Assembly (NCBI GenBank): GCA_038323835.1
Contig: JBBQHI010000001.1
Span: 1-64,000, forward strand
Direction: 5' to 3'
Length of the DNA: 64,000 nt
DNA from: JACVRW01 sp038323835
Lineage (GTDB): Bacteria; Actinomycetota; Thermoleophilia; Solirubrobacterales; Thermoleophilaceae
The notes under the pieces are model-generated. The model worked only from the letters and a program-made list of their open reading frames with translations, had not been told where the DNA came from and searched no databases. Made by a program: the position numbers and the translations under genes. The number at the start of each line of letters is the position of its first letter. Within the stretch, counting starts at the first letter, position 1. Shown here piece after piece: positions 8,901 to 16,941 of this stretch.

Positions 8901-9123
8901 GCGGGCGAGCCAGCAGCAGATCACCGACGCCGGGGCCACGGTCAAGCGCATCAGGGGCGGCCGGCTACCGGGCGAGTTCGAGTTCAGGCAGCACCATCTG
9001 GACAGCCACCCGATCGTCGAAGAGCTCGGCGTGCAGGATCAGGTGACGAGCCTGGCGTTCGAGGTCGAGATGGACTTCGTGCTGGGGGACGGGCGGGTGC
9101 TGTGGGAGGGCCGGGCCGGCTAA
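5980..9123 (+). CDS. FAD amine-oxidase-type oxidoreductase fused to acetoacetate-decarboxylase-like domain
   Basis: 1047 residues, about twice the usual flavin-oxidase length. The N-terminus has the FAD Rossmann motif (GGGMAS from residue 11) and an LGGKCAS segment as in phytoene-desaturase/amine-oxidase enzymes. A C-terminal FAD signature ENLFLAGDWVKTGLDAGCVE closes that module near residue 690. Residues about 770-1047 form a second domain whose core, MWVDNPLSLAGGREIYGFNK, matches acetoacetate decarboxylase around its Schiff-base lysine. The equivalent lysine is Lys864; the neighbouring second lysine of the classical enzyme is Asn here. Likely reaction: oxidation of a hydrophobic substrate, possibly followed by decarboxylation or another imine step. 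It converges with the SnoaL gene with a 4-base overlap. Confidence 0.85.
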   Translation: MPAKQRVAILGGGMASITAAYELTSSPELRERYDVTIHQSGWRLGGKCASGRNAAHGERIEEHGLHIWFGFYENAFRVMRDAYEQLGRRPGQPLATWRDAFKPCEQIVLYECFEERWRGWGFAPPPNLLTPGDSSYLPTFWEVAHTMLDYLFGRWEGLKATNPHAPGPPPVPLPFGIHLPFGVPFGIDRMASHAVARLVPWDLPSPERAIIDALAIAQQGKLLGPIGSDEHTHRSLLFDAIDEFKRWLWHYIVEPNLGDDDLRLFFTMFDTGTTILEGIVEDGLIERGFDGVNDEDLRAWLVRHGAHQITVDQGPFVRGLYDMAFAYTNGDVSTPDMAAGTAIHDLLRIFFTYREAFAWKMQAGMGDTVFTPFYEVLKKRGVRFEFFHHVSKLGLSPDRSTVDTIEVIPQVRLKGAEYDPLVEVKGLLSWPSEPRWDQIVEGEKLRGQGVNLEWDPNPLAHGAKTLRQGEDFDLVVLGISVAALPAICEELIADADNPGFRSMIDNSHTVMTQAFQLWLNRPLSELGWPFVDDSIMTTYVEPLDTYAEMSHLIPREAWPAGGEDVQNVAYFCGVLEDRPGDSQETANDRARAGAMAYLRRDAAGIWPKSIDRGGRGFDWNLLAGGGRGPSRFDSQYWLANFQPTERYVLTPAGSVRHRLGADQSGYENLFLAGDWVKTGLDAGCVEAAVMSGMQASRAICGVPQEIVGEDQTWLGGQREDRTPEAPAGLPPYVDYGGLATCPSPVDCDDATLYSFFLEGDHDRLATLCDRVFTQPSDGQLDLRPLGSLVMLSFGRVEKIKPQLEPWSRMGFARELQVAFWVPVVAIRSEGILPVAVSLGWFVPYMWVDNPLSLAGGREIYGFNKNLGGIKLPVDGGKLTLEAYGGDFGGGEPAGWHPLIEVTPPTPSPFGSSTSEWEDLDGLVDVVRRELRGGQSDLVSLPGLDLPDQVFADILGSSGPPQIFLKQFRSVAGGKRASQQQITDAGATVKRIRGGRLPGEFEFRQHHLDSHPIVEELGVQDQVTSLAFEVEMDFVLGDGRVLWEGRAG

Positions 9124-9515
9124 GTCTCGGCGGTGCCTGCGAAGGCCTCGTCCAGGCCCGGGAAGTAGCCGATGTGCACGATCTGCCCGGCCCGGAGCGT
9201 GTAGGCGGCCACCACCCACTGTTCGATCACGTTCTGGCTGTCGGGCAGGGTGCCGCGCCAGCGCGTCGGGACCACCACGGACTCACCGTGCTCGATGTAC
9301 GCGTCGGGCACCAGCTCGCTGTTCTGGAACGTGGACCGAATCGACGCGAACGCCGCGATGATCGCCTCCGCCCCGGCGAGCTCGCCCGCCGCGGGCCACA
9401 GTCCGCCCGCGTTGGCGGTCACGTCCTGGGCGTAGCTGTCGCGCACGGCTTCGAGATCGCCTCGGTTCCAGGCGTCGTAGCCGCGGCGGATCGTCTCCAC
9501 GTTCTCAAGTGACAC
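9120..9515 (-). CDS. SnoaL-like / NTF2-fold protein
   Basis: 131 residues. The helical start NVETIRRGYDAWNRGDLEAVRD followed by beta strands (ESVVVPTRWRGTLP, QWVVAAYTLRAGQIVHIGYFPG) is the standard NTF2-like cone of the SnoaL-like family. Members include small isomerases and many proteins with no known ligand, so no specific function can be given. GTG start. Its stop overlaps the end of the convergent FAD-fusion gene. Confidence 0.85.
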   Translation of the reverse strand: MSLENVETIRRGYDAWNRGDLEAVRDSYAQDVTANAGGLWPAAGELAGAEAIIAAFASIRSTFQNSELVPDAYIEHGESVVVPTRWRGTLPDSQNVIEQWVVAAYTLRAGQIVHIGYFPGLDEAFAGTAET

Positions 9516-9569
9516 GGGTTCTCAGTATGCGCCCGGTGGGAGGCGAGTTCAATCGGCCCGCCGGCGGGC

Positions 9570-9601
9570 GGGGAGGGCGGCCGGCCGCGGCCACCCTCCC
9601 C
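9570..9601 (-). terminator. GC-rich hairpin terminator
   Basis: A 14-base stem with one mismatch (GGGGAGGGCGGCCG with CGGCCACCCTCCCC) and a 4-base loop, lying 14 bases past the stop codon of the berberine-bridge-type oxidase on the minus strand. Confidence 0.6.
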
Positions 9602-9615
9602 GAGCCGTGCGAGTC

Positions 9616-11013
9616 CTACGCCTTGGGCTGGATGTTCTGGTTCACCCGGAACGTGTTGTCCGGGTCGTACTTGGCCTTGATCTGAGCCAGCCGGTCGTAG
9701 TTGTCGCCGTAGCTGGCCCGCACCCGCTCCTGGCCCTCGTCCATCATCATGTTCACGTACGCGCCGCCCGCGGAGTAGGGGTGGAGCGCCTCCTGGTAGT
9801 CGATGCTCCAGCGCCGGATCGCGTCCACGTTCGCGGGGTCGCTGTCCACGCCGGCGAACACCGCTCCGTACATGGCGTCGCGGTAGGCCCAGGGCGTGTC
9901 CGCGTTGCCCACGTCATGGGCGGCGCCGTGGATCGGGTACAGGTGCATCGTGGACTTCCACGTGGGCATCTCGGGCCCGTACTTCGCGTGGATCGCCACC
10001 GCCTCGTCCGGGATGTCCTTCACGAAGTCGGCGCGCCAGTACCACTGGTCGCCGGCCGGGTACACCGGGTCGAAGGCACCCTGGATCGCGGCGTGCGGCA
10101 TCGCGCCCGGACCGTGCATCAGCGGCTCGGGGAGGGCGTCCAGCAGCGGCGCGATCGCCGCCGCGAAGGCGTCCTCGTCGTCACCCGCGTAGCACCACAC
10201 CACGCCGGAGACCTTGCGCAGGTGCAGCTCCTCGGGGAACGGCGGGGCGGGCGGCACCGAGCCGAACATGAAGAAGCCGCCCAGCTCGCGCGGGGCGTTC
10301 GGAATGAAGTCGCGATAGGCCCGCAGGACCTCGGCACCCTGATTGACGTCCCAGAACGTCGGGCCGGCGATCACCGTGCCCACCTCGTGCAGCCGGAACA
10401 GGAAGGAGGTCACGACGCCGAAGTTGCCGCCGCCGCCCCGGATCGCCCAGAACAGGTCCGGGTTCTCGTCCGCGTTGGCCGTCACGCGGTCGCCGTTGGC
10501 CAGCACCATCTCCACCTCGAGCACGTTGTCGATCGTGAGCCCGTGCTTGCGGGTCAGATGGCCGATGCCGCCGCCCAGGGTGAGGCCGCCGACTCCGGTG
10601 GTCGAGATGATCCCGCTCGGCGTGGCCAGGCCGTGCTGGTTCGTGGCCGCGTCCACCTCGCCCCAGGTGGCGCCGCCGCCGACGCGCACCGTGCGGGCTT
10701 GAGGATCGACCTGCACGTCACGCAGCTGCGAGAGGTCGATCACCACGCCGTCGTCCACGCTGCCGAGGCCGGCGCCGTTGTGGGAGCCGCCGCGGACGGC
10801 CACCGGCAGGCCGTGCTCGCTGGCGAAGGCGAGGGTCGTGGCCACGTCGCCGGGGCCCGTCACGCGGGCGATCAGCGCCGGGCTCTTCTCGATCATGGCG
10901 TTGTAAAGCGTGCGCGCCTCGTCGTAATCGGCGTCGTCGGGCCCGATCAGGGTGCCCTCGAAGCCGGTCATCTCCTGGCGTGCGGCGGTGGCGGGGCTGG
11001 TGGTGCTGCTCAT
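9616..11013 (-). CDS. FAD-linked oxidase, berberine-bridge-enzyme type
   Basis: 465 residues from the ATG at 11013, which has a GGAGGA site; an upstream ATG would add 14 unlikely residues. The FAD_binding_4 (VAO/PCMH) domain spans about 40-210. The 8-alpha-histidyl FAD anchor is in VRGGSHNGAG (His78). The site of the second, cysteinyl FAD link of bicovalent family members reads SGIISTTGVGG here, with no cysteine, so flavin is probably attached once. The BBE domain ends YDPDNTFRVNQNIQP. It should oxidise an alcohol, sugar or secondary-metabolite substrate using oxygen. No signal peptide. Confidence 0.9.
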   Translation of the reverse strand: MSSTTSPATAARQEMTGFEGTLIGPDDADYDEARTLYNAMIEKSPALIARVTGPGDVATTLAFASEHGLPVAVRGGSHNGAGLGSVDDGVVIDLSQLRDVQVDPQARTVRVGGGATWGEVDAATNQHGLATPSGIISTTGVGGLTLGGGIGHLTRKHGLTIDNVLEVEMVLANGDRVTANADENPDLFWAIRGGGGNFGVVTSFLFRLHEVGTVIAGPTFWDVNQGAEVLRAYRDFIPNAPRELGGFFMFGSVPPAPPFPEELHLRKVSGVVWCYAGDDEDAFAAAIAPLLDALPEPLMHGPGAMPHAAIQGAFDPVYPAGDQWYWRADFVKDIPDEAVAIHAKYGPEMPTWKSTMHLYPIHGAAHDVGNADTPWAYRDAMYGAVFAGVDSDPANVDAIRRWSIDYQEALHPYSAGGAYVNMMMDEGQERVRASYGDNYDRLAQIKAKYDPDNTFRVNQNIQPKA

Positions 11014-11439
11014 GCGAGTCCTCCGTATTCGATGGGTGGCAGCTTGAGCATGCACCGCGCGCGCTCCGCTGTCATGACCTGAGCTGATCGACTTCGCGGA
11101 GCTCGAGGGGGCACCGCTGCGAGCACGCAGTGGTCAGTTCTGACTATCGGGCTCGCTCGGAGGGGATGTCCGAGCTTCCCGACGGGCTCCGACAGGCCAT
11201 TGAGGGACCGCATGTGCGCAATTTCCGCGGTTTCGCACCGATTTCGGTGCGGATACCTGTCCACGTAGACGTTCGTTCGAGCAATACCGAGCGGAATTCA
11301 GGTTTCTGACGTACGGTGGGCTCCCGGCAGGCAGAACACGTTCCGGCAAGGACGCGCCAGGGACCAGCCCGCACAGCGGGCGGCCGTCAAGAAGGCGGCT
11401 CTGACTAAGACATTTCCTCTGAAGGGGGCTGGTTTCTCC
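11014..11439. other. 426-base divergent intergenic region
   Basis: It separates the minus-strand oxidase from the plus-strand collagen-like gene. A 7-base perfect hairpin lies at 11235-11250. The final 40 bases contain GAAGGGGGC before the ATG at 11440. No small ORF with convincing coding character is visible, and I cannot assign promoter boxes. Confidence 0.45.
11235..11250. repeat. Small inverted repeat in collagen-gene leader
   Basis: GCACCGA-TT-TCGGTGC, a perfect 7-base palindrome about 190 bases before the collagen-like gene. It could be an operator or a leader hairpin; no partner site was found. Confidence 0.35.
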
Positions 11440-13218
11440 ATGGGTTCTCGTGGACGCATTGCTCGCATTCCGCATTGGAAGACGCTGACGGCGTCGACCG
11501 CGACCGCTCTACTGGCCGGTGGCGCCATGGCGGCGGGGGCGATCCCCAGCTCCAACAGCACAATCTTCGGGTGCTACAGCACCAAGAGCGGGGACCTCCG
11601 AGTCGTCGACAAGCACGAGCGGTGCGCCAAGAAGGAAACCCGCCTCTCATGGAACAAGGAAGGCGCAAAGGGCGCCACCGGAGCCACCGGTCCCGCCGGC
11701 GCTCGCGGACCGATCGGACTGACCGGTCCCAAGGGCAGCACGGGTGCCGCGGGCTCGCAGGGAACACAGGGAAATCAGGGGCTCCAGGGCAGCCAGGGCT
11801 CGCAGGGAGCCAAGGGCGACGCGGGTGCAGCAGGAGCGGCCGGGACGGCCGGGATCGCCGGGGCTCAGGGAGCCAAGGGCGACAAGGGAGCCAAGGGCGA
11901 CAAGGGCGACGCGGGTGCGGCAGGCACCAATGGCACCAACGGAACCGATGGGACCGACGGAGTCCAGGGCCTCCAGGGCATCCAGGGAATTCAGGGCGTC
12001 AAGGGCGATAAGGGCGACACCGGTGAGACCGGTGCGGCCGGAGCCAACGGCACCAACGGCACCAACGGCATCGACGGGATTGACGGAGCCAAGGGCGACA
12101 CCGGCGCGGCCGGAAGCAACGGCAGTGACGGTGCTCAGGGAGCCAAGGGCGACACCGGAGAAACCGGTGCGGCCGGAGCCAACGGGACCAACGGAACCGA
12201 CGGCAACGACGGAGCCAAGGGCGACCAGGGAGCCAAGGGCGACCAGGGAGCCACCGGTGCGGCCGGAGCCAACGGCACCGACGGCAATGACGGCAACGAC
12301 GGAGTTAAGGGCGACCAGGGAGCCAAGGGCGATAAGGGCGACACCGGTGCGGCTGGAGCCAACGGCACTAACGGCAATGACGGCAACGACGGAGTCAAGG
12401 GCGACCAGGGAGCCAAGGGCGATAAGGGCGACACCGGTGCGGCTGGAGCCAACGGCACTAACGGCAACGACGGCAACGACGGAGCCAAGGGCGACACCGG
12501 AGACACCGGTGCAGCCGGCACCAACGGAACCAACGGCACCAACGGAAACGACGGAGCCAAGGGCGACACCGGCACGGCCGGAGCCAACGGCACCGACGGC
12601 AACGACGGAGCTCAAGGAGCCAAGGGCGATAAGGGCGACACCGGCGAGACCGGTGCGGCTGGAGCCAACGGCACCGACGGCAACGACGGAGCTCAAGGAG
12701 CCAAGGGCGACACCGGAGCCGACGGAGCCCAGGGCCTACAGGGTCTCCAGGGCATCCAGGGCATCCAGGGCGTCAAGGGCGACAAGGGCGACAAGGGCGA
12801 GACCGGCGACGCCGGCGCCAACGGTTCCAACGGAGCCACTGGCGCTCAGGGAGCCAAGGGCGACACCGGCGCAGTCGGCCCCCAGGGTCCAAAGGGCGAC
12901 ACCGGCGCAGCCGGAACGACCGGAGCGACAGGTTCGCAAGGGCCCGCTGGTCTCATCGGAACAACCACCGTCGTCACGGGTACGCCCGTGAGCTTCGGAA
13001 ACACGACCAACGGGACCGACCACCCTGCTTCGGTGACCTGCACGAGCGGCAAGGCGATCAGCGGCGGAGGGACGATCTCGAACAGCAACCAGGTTTCGTT
13101 CCTGACCGAGTCGAAGCCGCTCGGCACGACGAACCCGAACGGTTGGACGGTCACGGCCACAGTGCAGAGCAAGGCCAACTCCCCGCAGACCGTCACGGCG
13201 TACGTGATCTGCGGCTAG
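11440..13218 (+). CDS. Secreted collagen-like Gly-X-Y repeat protein
   Basis: 592 residues. A basic N-terminus and hydrophobic segment (about 19-34) suggest export. Residues about 36-74 form a small domain with two cysteines (FGCYSTKSGDLRVV, HERCAKKETRLSW) that often precedes collagen repeats in soil actinobacteria. Residues about 75-507 are an uninterrupted Gly-X-Y run of roughly 144 triplets, rich in GDKGDTG, GANGTNG and GAKGDQG. An 85-residue C-terminal domain with two cysteines (VTCTSGKAI and YVICG) may nucleate trimers. X and Y positions carry Asp/Lys/Asn/Thr more than Pro, as in bacterial collagens without prolyl hydroxylation. It is probably a surface or matrix fibre. Two strong hairpins follow. 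Confidence 0.9.
   Translation: MGSRGRIARIPHWKTLTASTATALLAGGAMAAGAIPSSNSTIFGCYSTKSGDLRVVDKHERCAKKETRLSWNKEGAKGATGATGPAGARGPIGLTGPKGSTGAAGSQGTQGNQGLQGSQGSQGAKGDAGAAGAAGTAGIAGAQGAKGDKGAKGDKGDAGAAGTNGTNGTDGTDGVQGLQGIQGIQGVKGDKGDTGETGAAGANGTNGTNGIDGIDGAKGDTGAAGSNGSDGAQGAKGDTGETGAAGANGTNGTDGNDGAKGDQGAKGDQGATGAAGANGTDGNDGNDGVKGDQGAKGDKGDTGAAGANGTNGNDGNDGVKGDQGAKGDKGDTGAAGANGTNGNDGNDGAKGDTGDTGAAGTNGTNGTNGNDGAKGDTGTAGANGTDGNDGAQGAKGDKGDTGETGAAGANGTDGNDGAQGAKGDTGADGAQGLQGLQGIQGIQGVKGDKGDKGETGDAGANGSNGATGAQGAKGDTGAVGPQGPKGDTGAAGTTGATGSQGPAGLIGTTTVVTGTPVSFGNTTNGTDHPASVTCTSGKAISGGGTISNSNQVSFLTESKPLGTTNPNGWTVTATVQSKANSPQTVTAYVICG
12301..12480 (+). repeat. 90-base tandem duplication within collagen repeats
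   Basis: Two almost identical 90-base units (12301-12390 and 12391-12480; differences include GTT/GTC and AAT/AAC) each encode the same 30 residues starting GVKGDQGAKGDKGDTG. A third, diverged copy starts at 12481. The near identity, including synonymous sites, indicates recent expansion by slippage or recombination. Confidence 0.85.
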
Positions 13219-13240
13219 TCAAGGCCGCGCCGAGAACAAA

Positions 13241-13267
13241 GAACGGGGGCCACAGTGGCCCCCGTTC
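13241..13267 (+). terminator. Strong terminator after collagen-like gene
   Basis: A perfect 13-base inverted repeat (GAACGGGGGCCAC and GTGGCCCCCGTTC) separated by one base, starting 22 bases after the stop codon. It is one of the most stable hairpins in the window. Confidence 0.8.
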
Positions 13268-13334
13268 TCGTTCCCGGGCGGGGCCGCGAATCACAAGAGC
13301 ATCCAGGCCCCTGGTGGGCGAAGTTAGTAAGGAG

Positions 13335-13361
13335 CGGGGGTCGCGAGTTTCGCGGCCCCCG
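13335..13361. terminator. Second hairpin between convergent genes
   Basis: A 12-base stem (CGGGGGTCGCGA / TCGCGGCCCCCG, one G-T pair) with a 3-base loop. It lies between the collagen-like gene and the convergent lipoprotein gene and probably serves the minus strand, or both. Confidence 0.65.
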
Positions 13362-13386
13362 TTTCGCGTTCAGGGGGAGCGTCGCC

Positions 13387-13812
13387 TCAGGCCGGAGCGA
13401 CGCTGCGAATCCGCCACTCCCCGCTCTGCTTCACGAGAAAGATCGTGGAGGTGTTGCCGTTGGCCTCCTTGACCTTGGCGGAGGCGTTGACCTCGTCGGG
13501 CACGTCGATGGTCTCGACGCTGATCTTCGTCTCGGGGGAGAACAGCTTGGCCTTCACCTCCGCGGCGCACTCGCCGCTCGAGGACGACGTGCTCACGGAC
13601 TTGGCGAGCTTGGGCGTGAAGAGGGTGCTGCAGATGCGCTCGCCGTCCCCGCTGCGACTGGCCGTGTTCAGCTCGGACATGACCTTTGCCACAGCCTTCA
13701 TGGCGGACGTGCCGTTGCTCTTCGAGTCGTCGCCGCAGCCGGCCAAGACGAGCACGAGCGCTGTGGCCGCGAGGGCGAGGAACGACGCGCCGTAACGACG
13801 AGTTCGGGTCAT
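13387..13812 (-). CDS. Small lipoprotein with SnoaL/DUF4878-like fold
   Basis: 141 residues from the ATG at 13812; longer frames upstream overlap the LuxR regulator. The lipobox LVLAGC places the lipidated cysteine near residue 26, followed by an Asp/Ser-rich spacer. The mature domain (AVAKVMSELNTASRSGDGERICSTL, then strands ending SGEWRIRSVAPA) resembles small NTF2-like extracytoplasmic lipoproteins. No active site is apparent. It may assist envelope processes; the role is unknown. Confidence 0.8.
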   Translation of the reverse strand: MTRTRRYGASFLALAATALVLVLAGCGDDSKSNGTSAMKAVAKVMSELNTASRSGDGERICSTLFTPKLAKSVSTSSSSGECAAEVKAKLFSPETKISVETIDVPDEVNASAKVKEANGNTSTIFLVKQSGEWRIRSVAPA

Positions 13813-13930
13813 TACTCCTAGCGTCGGTTCTTCAGTTGCGGAACTTGAGGGCGGGCAACATCGCGGTCGCGGGCGAGCAACGCATTGGGACCGGAGATCC
13901 CCATTCTGACTATCGTCCTCCGTCAGCCAC

Positions 13931-16897
13931 ATGTCCGAGCTTCCTGGCCCGCTCCGACTCACCTCGACGTTCCCGTTTGTCGGCCGTTCCGCCGAGCTGG
14001 AGGGCCTCCGCGCGCTCATGCCGGGCGGGGAGGAGGGGGGCGGTCGCGTGGTCCTGGTGGGGGGCGAGGCCGGCTCGGGTAAGAGCCGGCTGGTGCGCGA
14101 GTTTGCGGCCGAGGCGGCTGCCGGCGGCGCGCTCGTGCTCTACGGCTCCTGCGACGCGCAGGTGCGCACCCCCTACGGGGCGTTCGTCGAGGCGCTGGAC
14201 CAGCTGGCGCGGGCCACCGAGCCCGATGAGCTGCGGGCCGCGCTGGGCGGCGGCGGGAGTGAGCTCACGCGGCTGCTCCCGGACCTCGGCGCTCGCGTGG
14301 GCGGGCTCGCGCCGGCGGCCGAGGCCGACCCGGACACCGAGCGCCACCGCCTGCACACGGCGGCGGCCGACCTTCTGGCCGGGATCACCCGCCGCCGTCC
14401 GGCGTTGCTCGTGCTGGAGGACGTTCACTGGGCCGACGCCCCCACGCTTCTCCTCATGCGCCACCTCGCGCGGGCCGGGAGCGCGCGAATGCTGCTGCTC
14501 GCGACCTTCCGGGACACCGAGGCCGACGTGCCGGACACGCTCTCGGAGACGCTGGCCGACCTGCGCAGGTACGACTCGATCCGGCTGGGTCTCCACGGGC
14601 TCTCGGGCGACGAGGTGGCCGAGTTCGTGCGAAGCGCGGCCGGGGAGGACCCGGGCCCCGCGCTGCCCGCCTTGGCGCAGGCGATCCGCGAGCTCACCGA
14701 CGGCAACGCGTTCCTGGTGTGCGAGCTATGGCGGGCGCTGGAGGAGACCGGGGCGGTGGAGGTGGTGGACGGGACAATCCGGGTCACGGGGTCGCCGGCC
14801 GAGCTCGGGAGCCCGGAGAGCGTGCGCGAGGTCGTCAGTCAGAGGCTCGCCCGCCTGAACCCGGGCACGAGCGACCTGCTCGAGCTGGCGGCCACGGCTG
14901 GGGCGGAGTTCGAGCTCGACGTGGTGCGCCGCGCCGCCGGCCTGGGGGAGCCCGAGCTGCTCGGCGCGCTCGACGAGGCCGTGCGCAGCGGGATGATCGA
15001 GGAGTTCCCGTCGCAGGGACTGGCGTGCCGGTTCACCCACGAGTTGGTGAGGCGGGCGCTGTACGACCGGCTGTCGGGGCCGCGGCGGGCGGAGCTGCAT
15101 CTGCGCGTGGGGGAGGCGCTGGAACAGGGCTCCGCGGATCGCCCCGGTCGAGCGGTGGCGGACCTGGCCCACCACTTCGCCGCGGCCGCACCGTTTGGGG
15201 GGAAGGCGCGGGCGGTGGAGTACAACGTGCTGGCCGCGCGGGCGGCCATCGCGGCGCTGGCGTTCGATGAGGCGGCGGCCCGGCTGCGCACGGCGTTGGC
15301 GCTGGGGATCGACGCCGCGGAGGAGCGTCTCGAGATCTCGCTCGAGCTCGGGCAGGCGAGCCATCGGGGCGGTAAGGCGATGGACGCGCTGGCGGCGTAC
15401 CGCGCGGCGGCCAAGATCTCCCGGGAGCTGGGGGACCCGGAGGGCCTGGCGCGCGCGGCGATCGGCTACGAGGACGCCTGCTGGCGCCCGGGAATCACCG
15501 ACCAGGGCGCGGTCGAGGTGCTGGAGGAGGCGACGCTGCGGCTCGGCGAGGATGACTCGCAGCTACGGGTGGGGTTGCTCGGCGGGCTCGCGCGGGCGCT
15601 CGACTTCCAGGGGCACCACGAGCGCAGCGCGATCGTGCGCACCAGCGCGGTGGACATGGCGCGGCGGATGGGCGATCAGGTGGGGCTGGCCTCGGTCCTG
15701 GTGCGGGCGTACTGGTCACGCGGCACCACGTCGCTGGAGGAGATCCTGGTGATGCTCACCGAGGCGCGGGACATCGGGCAGGAGCTGGGCAACACCGAGA
15801 TCCGGGCCGAGGCGACATCGTGGCGGGTGCCCGCGTTCGCCGCCCTGTCCGACATGGAGTCGGCGAGGCGCGAGGTGGCGGTGCTCCTCGAGACGACGGA
15901 GCAGACGGCGCAGCCGTTCCTCATCCACGTGGCCGAGCACTACGGATCGGCGATCGCGCTCTGCGACGGGCGATTGGACGAGGCCGAGGCCCAGGCGCGG
16001 CGCTCGCGGGAGTGGAGTCTGCTGCTGACCGGGCGGGACCCCTCGGGGGTCTACGGAATCCAGATGTTCAGCGTGCGCCGGGAGCAGGGGCGCCTGGCCG
16101 AGCTGGCACCGGTGGTCAGGATCCTGGCCGGCGACGCGGCGCGCGAGGGGCCCTGGCAGCCGGGACTGGTGGCGCTGCTGGCCGAGCTCGGGATGGAGGC
16201 GGAGGCGAGGCGGGAGCTGTCGCGGCTGGTGGCCGACGGGCTCGAGCCGTTCCGCGAGTCTTTGTGGCTGGCCGCTCTCGCGTATCTCGCGGACGCGTCG
16301 TCCGCCCTGGGTGACGAGGCGGTGGCGGCCCTGGTGTACCCCGAGCTCGAGCCGCTCGGGGGGGCGAACGTGATGATCGGGCACCTCGTCTCCTGTTATG
16401 GCGCGGCCGACCGGTACCTGGGAATGCTCGCCTCGACCCTGGGCGAATGGGAGCGGGCCGAGGAGCACTTCGAGCGGGGGATGGAGCTGAACCGGCGCAT
16501 GGGGTCGGCGACGTGGCTGGCGCATACGGGGTACGAGTACGCACGCTCCCTCCTCGCGCGGCCCGGCGGGGACCGCTTCCGGGCGCAAGCGCTGCTAACC
16601 GAGGCTGGTGGTCTGGCCGAGCGCATCGGGATGGCGGCACTCTTGACCCGGATTCGAGCCCTCGGCTCCGCCGCGCCTACGGCGGCCGCCGAGCTCCCCG
16701 ACGGCCTCTCCCCGCGCGAGGTGCAGATCCTCGCGCTGGTGGCCCAGGGCCTCTCGAACCGGCAGGTGGGGGCCGAGCTGTCGATCAGCGAGCACACGGC
16801 CGCCAACCACGTGCGGAGCATCCTGCGAAAGACGGGTTGCGCGAACCGCACCGAGGCTGCTTCGTATGCGCATCGGCACGGGTTGGCGACAGTGTGA
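13931..16897 (+). CDS. Large LuxR-family AAA/TPR transcriptional regulator (LAL type)
   Basis: 988 residues. The N-terminal STAND/AAA module has Walker A GGEAGSGKS (44-52) and Walker B LLVLEDVHWAD (about 159-169). A long alpha-helical, TPR-like middle region spans about 400-900. The C-terminal LuxR helix-turn-helix begins LSPREVQILALVAQGLSNRQ and continues through ISEHTAANHVRSILRK. Such LAL/MalT-like proteins activate transcription when a ligand and ATP drive oligomerisation. The target is unknown; the DUF4242 gene 44 bases downstream on the same strand is a candidate. The divergent neighbour is the small lipoprotein. Confidence 0.92.
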   Translation: MSELPGPLRLTSTFPFVGRSAELEGLRALMPGGEEGGGRVVLVGGEAGSGKSRLVREFAAEAAAGGALVLYGSCDAQVRTPYGAFVEALDQLARATEPDELRAALGGGGSELTRLLPDLGARVGGLAPAAEADPDTERHRLHTAAADLLAGITRRRPALLVLEDVHWADAPTLLLMRHLARAGSARMLLLATFRDTEADVPDTLSETLADLRRYDSIRLGLHGLSGDEVAEFVRSAAGEDPGPALPALAQAIRELTDGNAFLVCELWRALEETGAVEVVDGTIRVTGSPAELGSPESVREVVSQRLARLNPGTSDLLELAATAGAEFELDVVRRAAGLGEPELLGALDEAVRSGMIEEFPSQGLACRFTHELVRRALYDRLSGPRRAELHLRVGEALEQGSADRPGRAVADLAHHFAAAAPFGGKARAVEYNVLAARAAIAALAFDEAAARLRTALALGIDAAEERLEISLELGQASHRGGKAMDALAAYRAAAKISRELGDPEGLARAAIGYEDACWRPGITDQGAVEVLEEATLRLGEDDSQLRVGLLGGLARALDFQGHHERSAIVRTSAVDMARRMGDQVGLASVLVRAYWSRGTTSLEEILVMLTEARDIGQELGNTEIRAEATSWRVPAFAALSDMESARREVAVLLETTEQTAQPFLIHVAEHYGSAIALCDGRLDEAEAQARRSREWSLLLTGRDPSGVYGIQMFSVRREQGRLAELAPVVRILAGDAAREGPWQPGLVALLAELGMEAEARRELSRLVADGLEPFRESLWLAALAYLADASSALGDEAVAALVYPELEPLGGANVMIGHLVSCYGAADRYLGMLASTLGEWERAEEHFERGMELNRRMGSATWLAHTGYEYARSLLARPGGDRFRAQALLTEAGGLAERIGMAALLTRIRALGSAAPTAAAELPDGLSPREVQILALVAQGLSNRQVGAELSISEHTAANHVRSILRKTGCANRTEAASYAHRHGLATV

Positions 16898-16941
16898 CCA
16901 AGGTCGCGTTCAGCGCGCGATACCGCGGTACGATCTTTGAC

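Noticed and set aside
9607..11082. A 491-codon plus-strand frame opposite the berberine-bridge oxidase
   Set aside because: High-GC shadow of the real gene; no recognisable protein domain.
11660..12960. Regular repeats considered as a CRISPR or other spacer array
   Set aside because: The repeats are codon-phased Gly-X-Y coding units with variable neighbours, not identical repeats with unique spacers.
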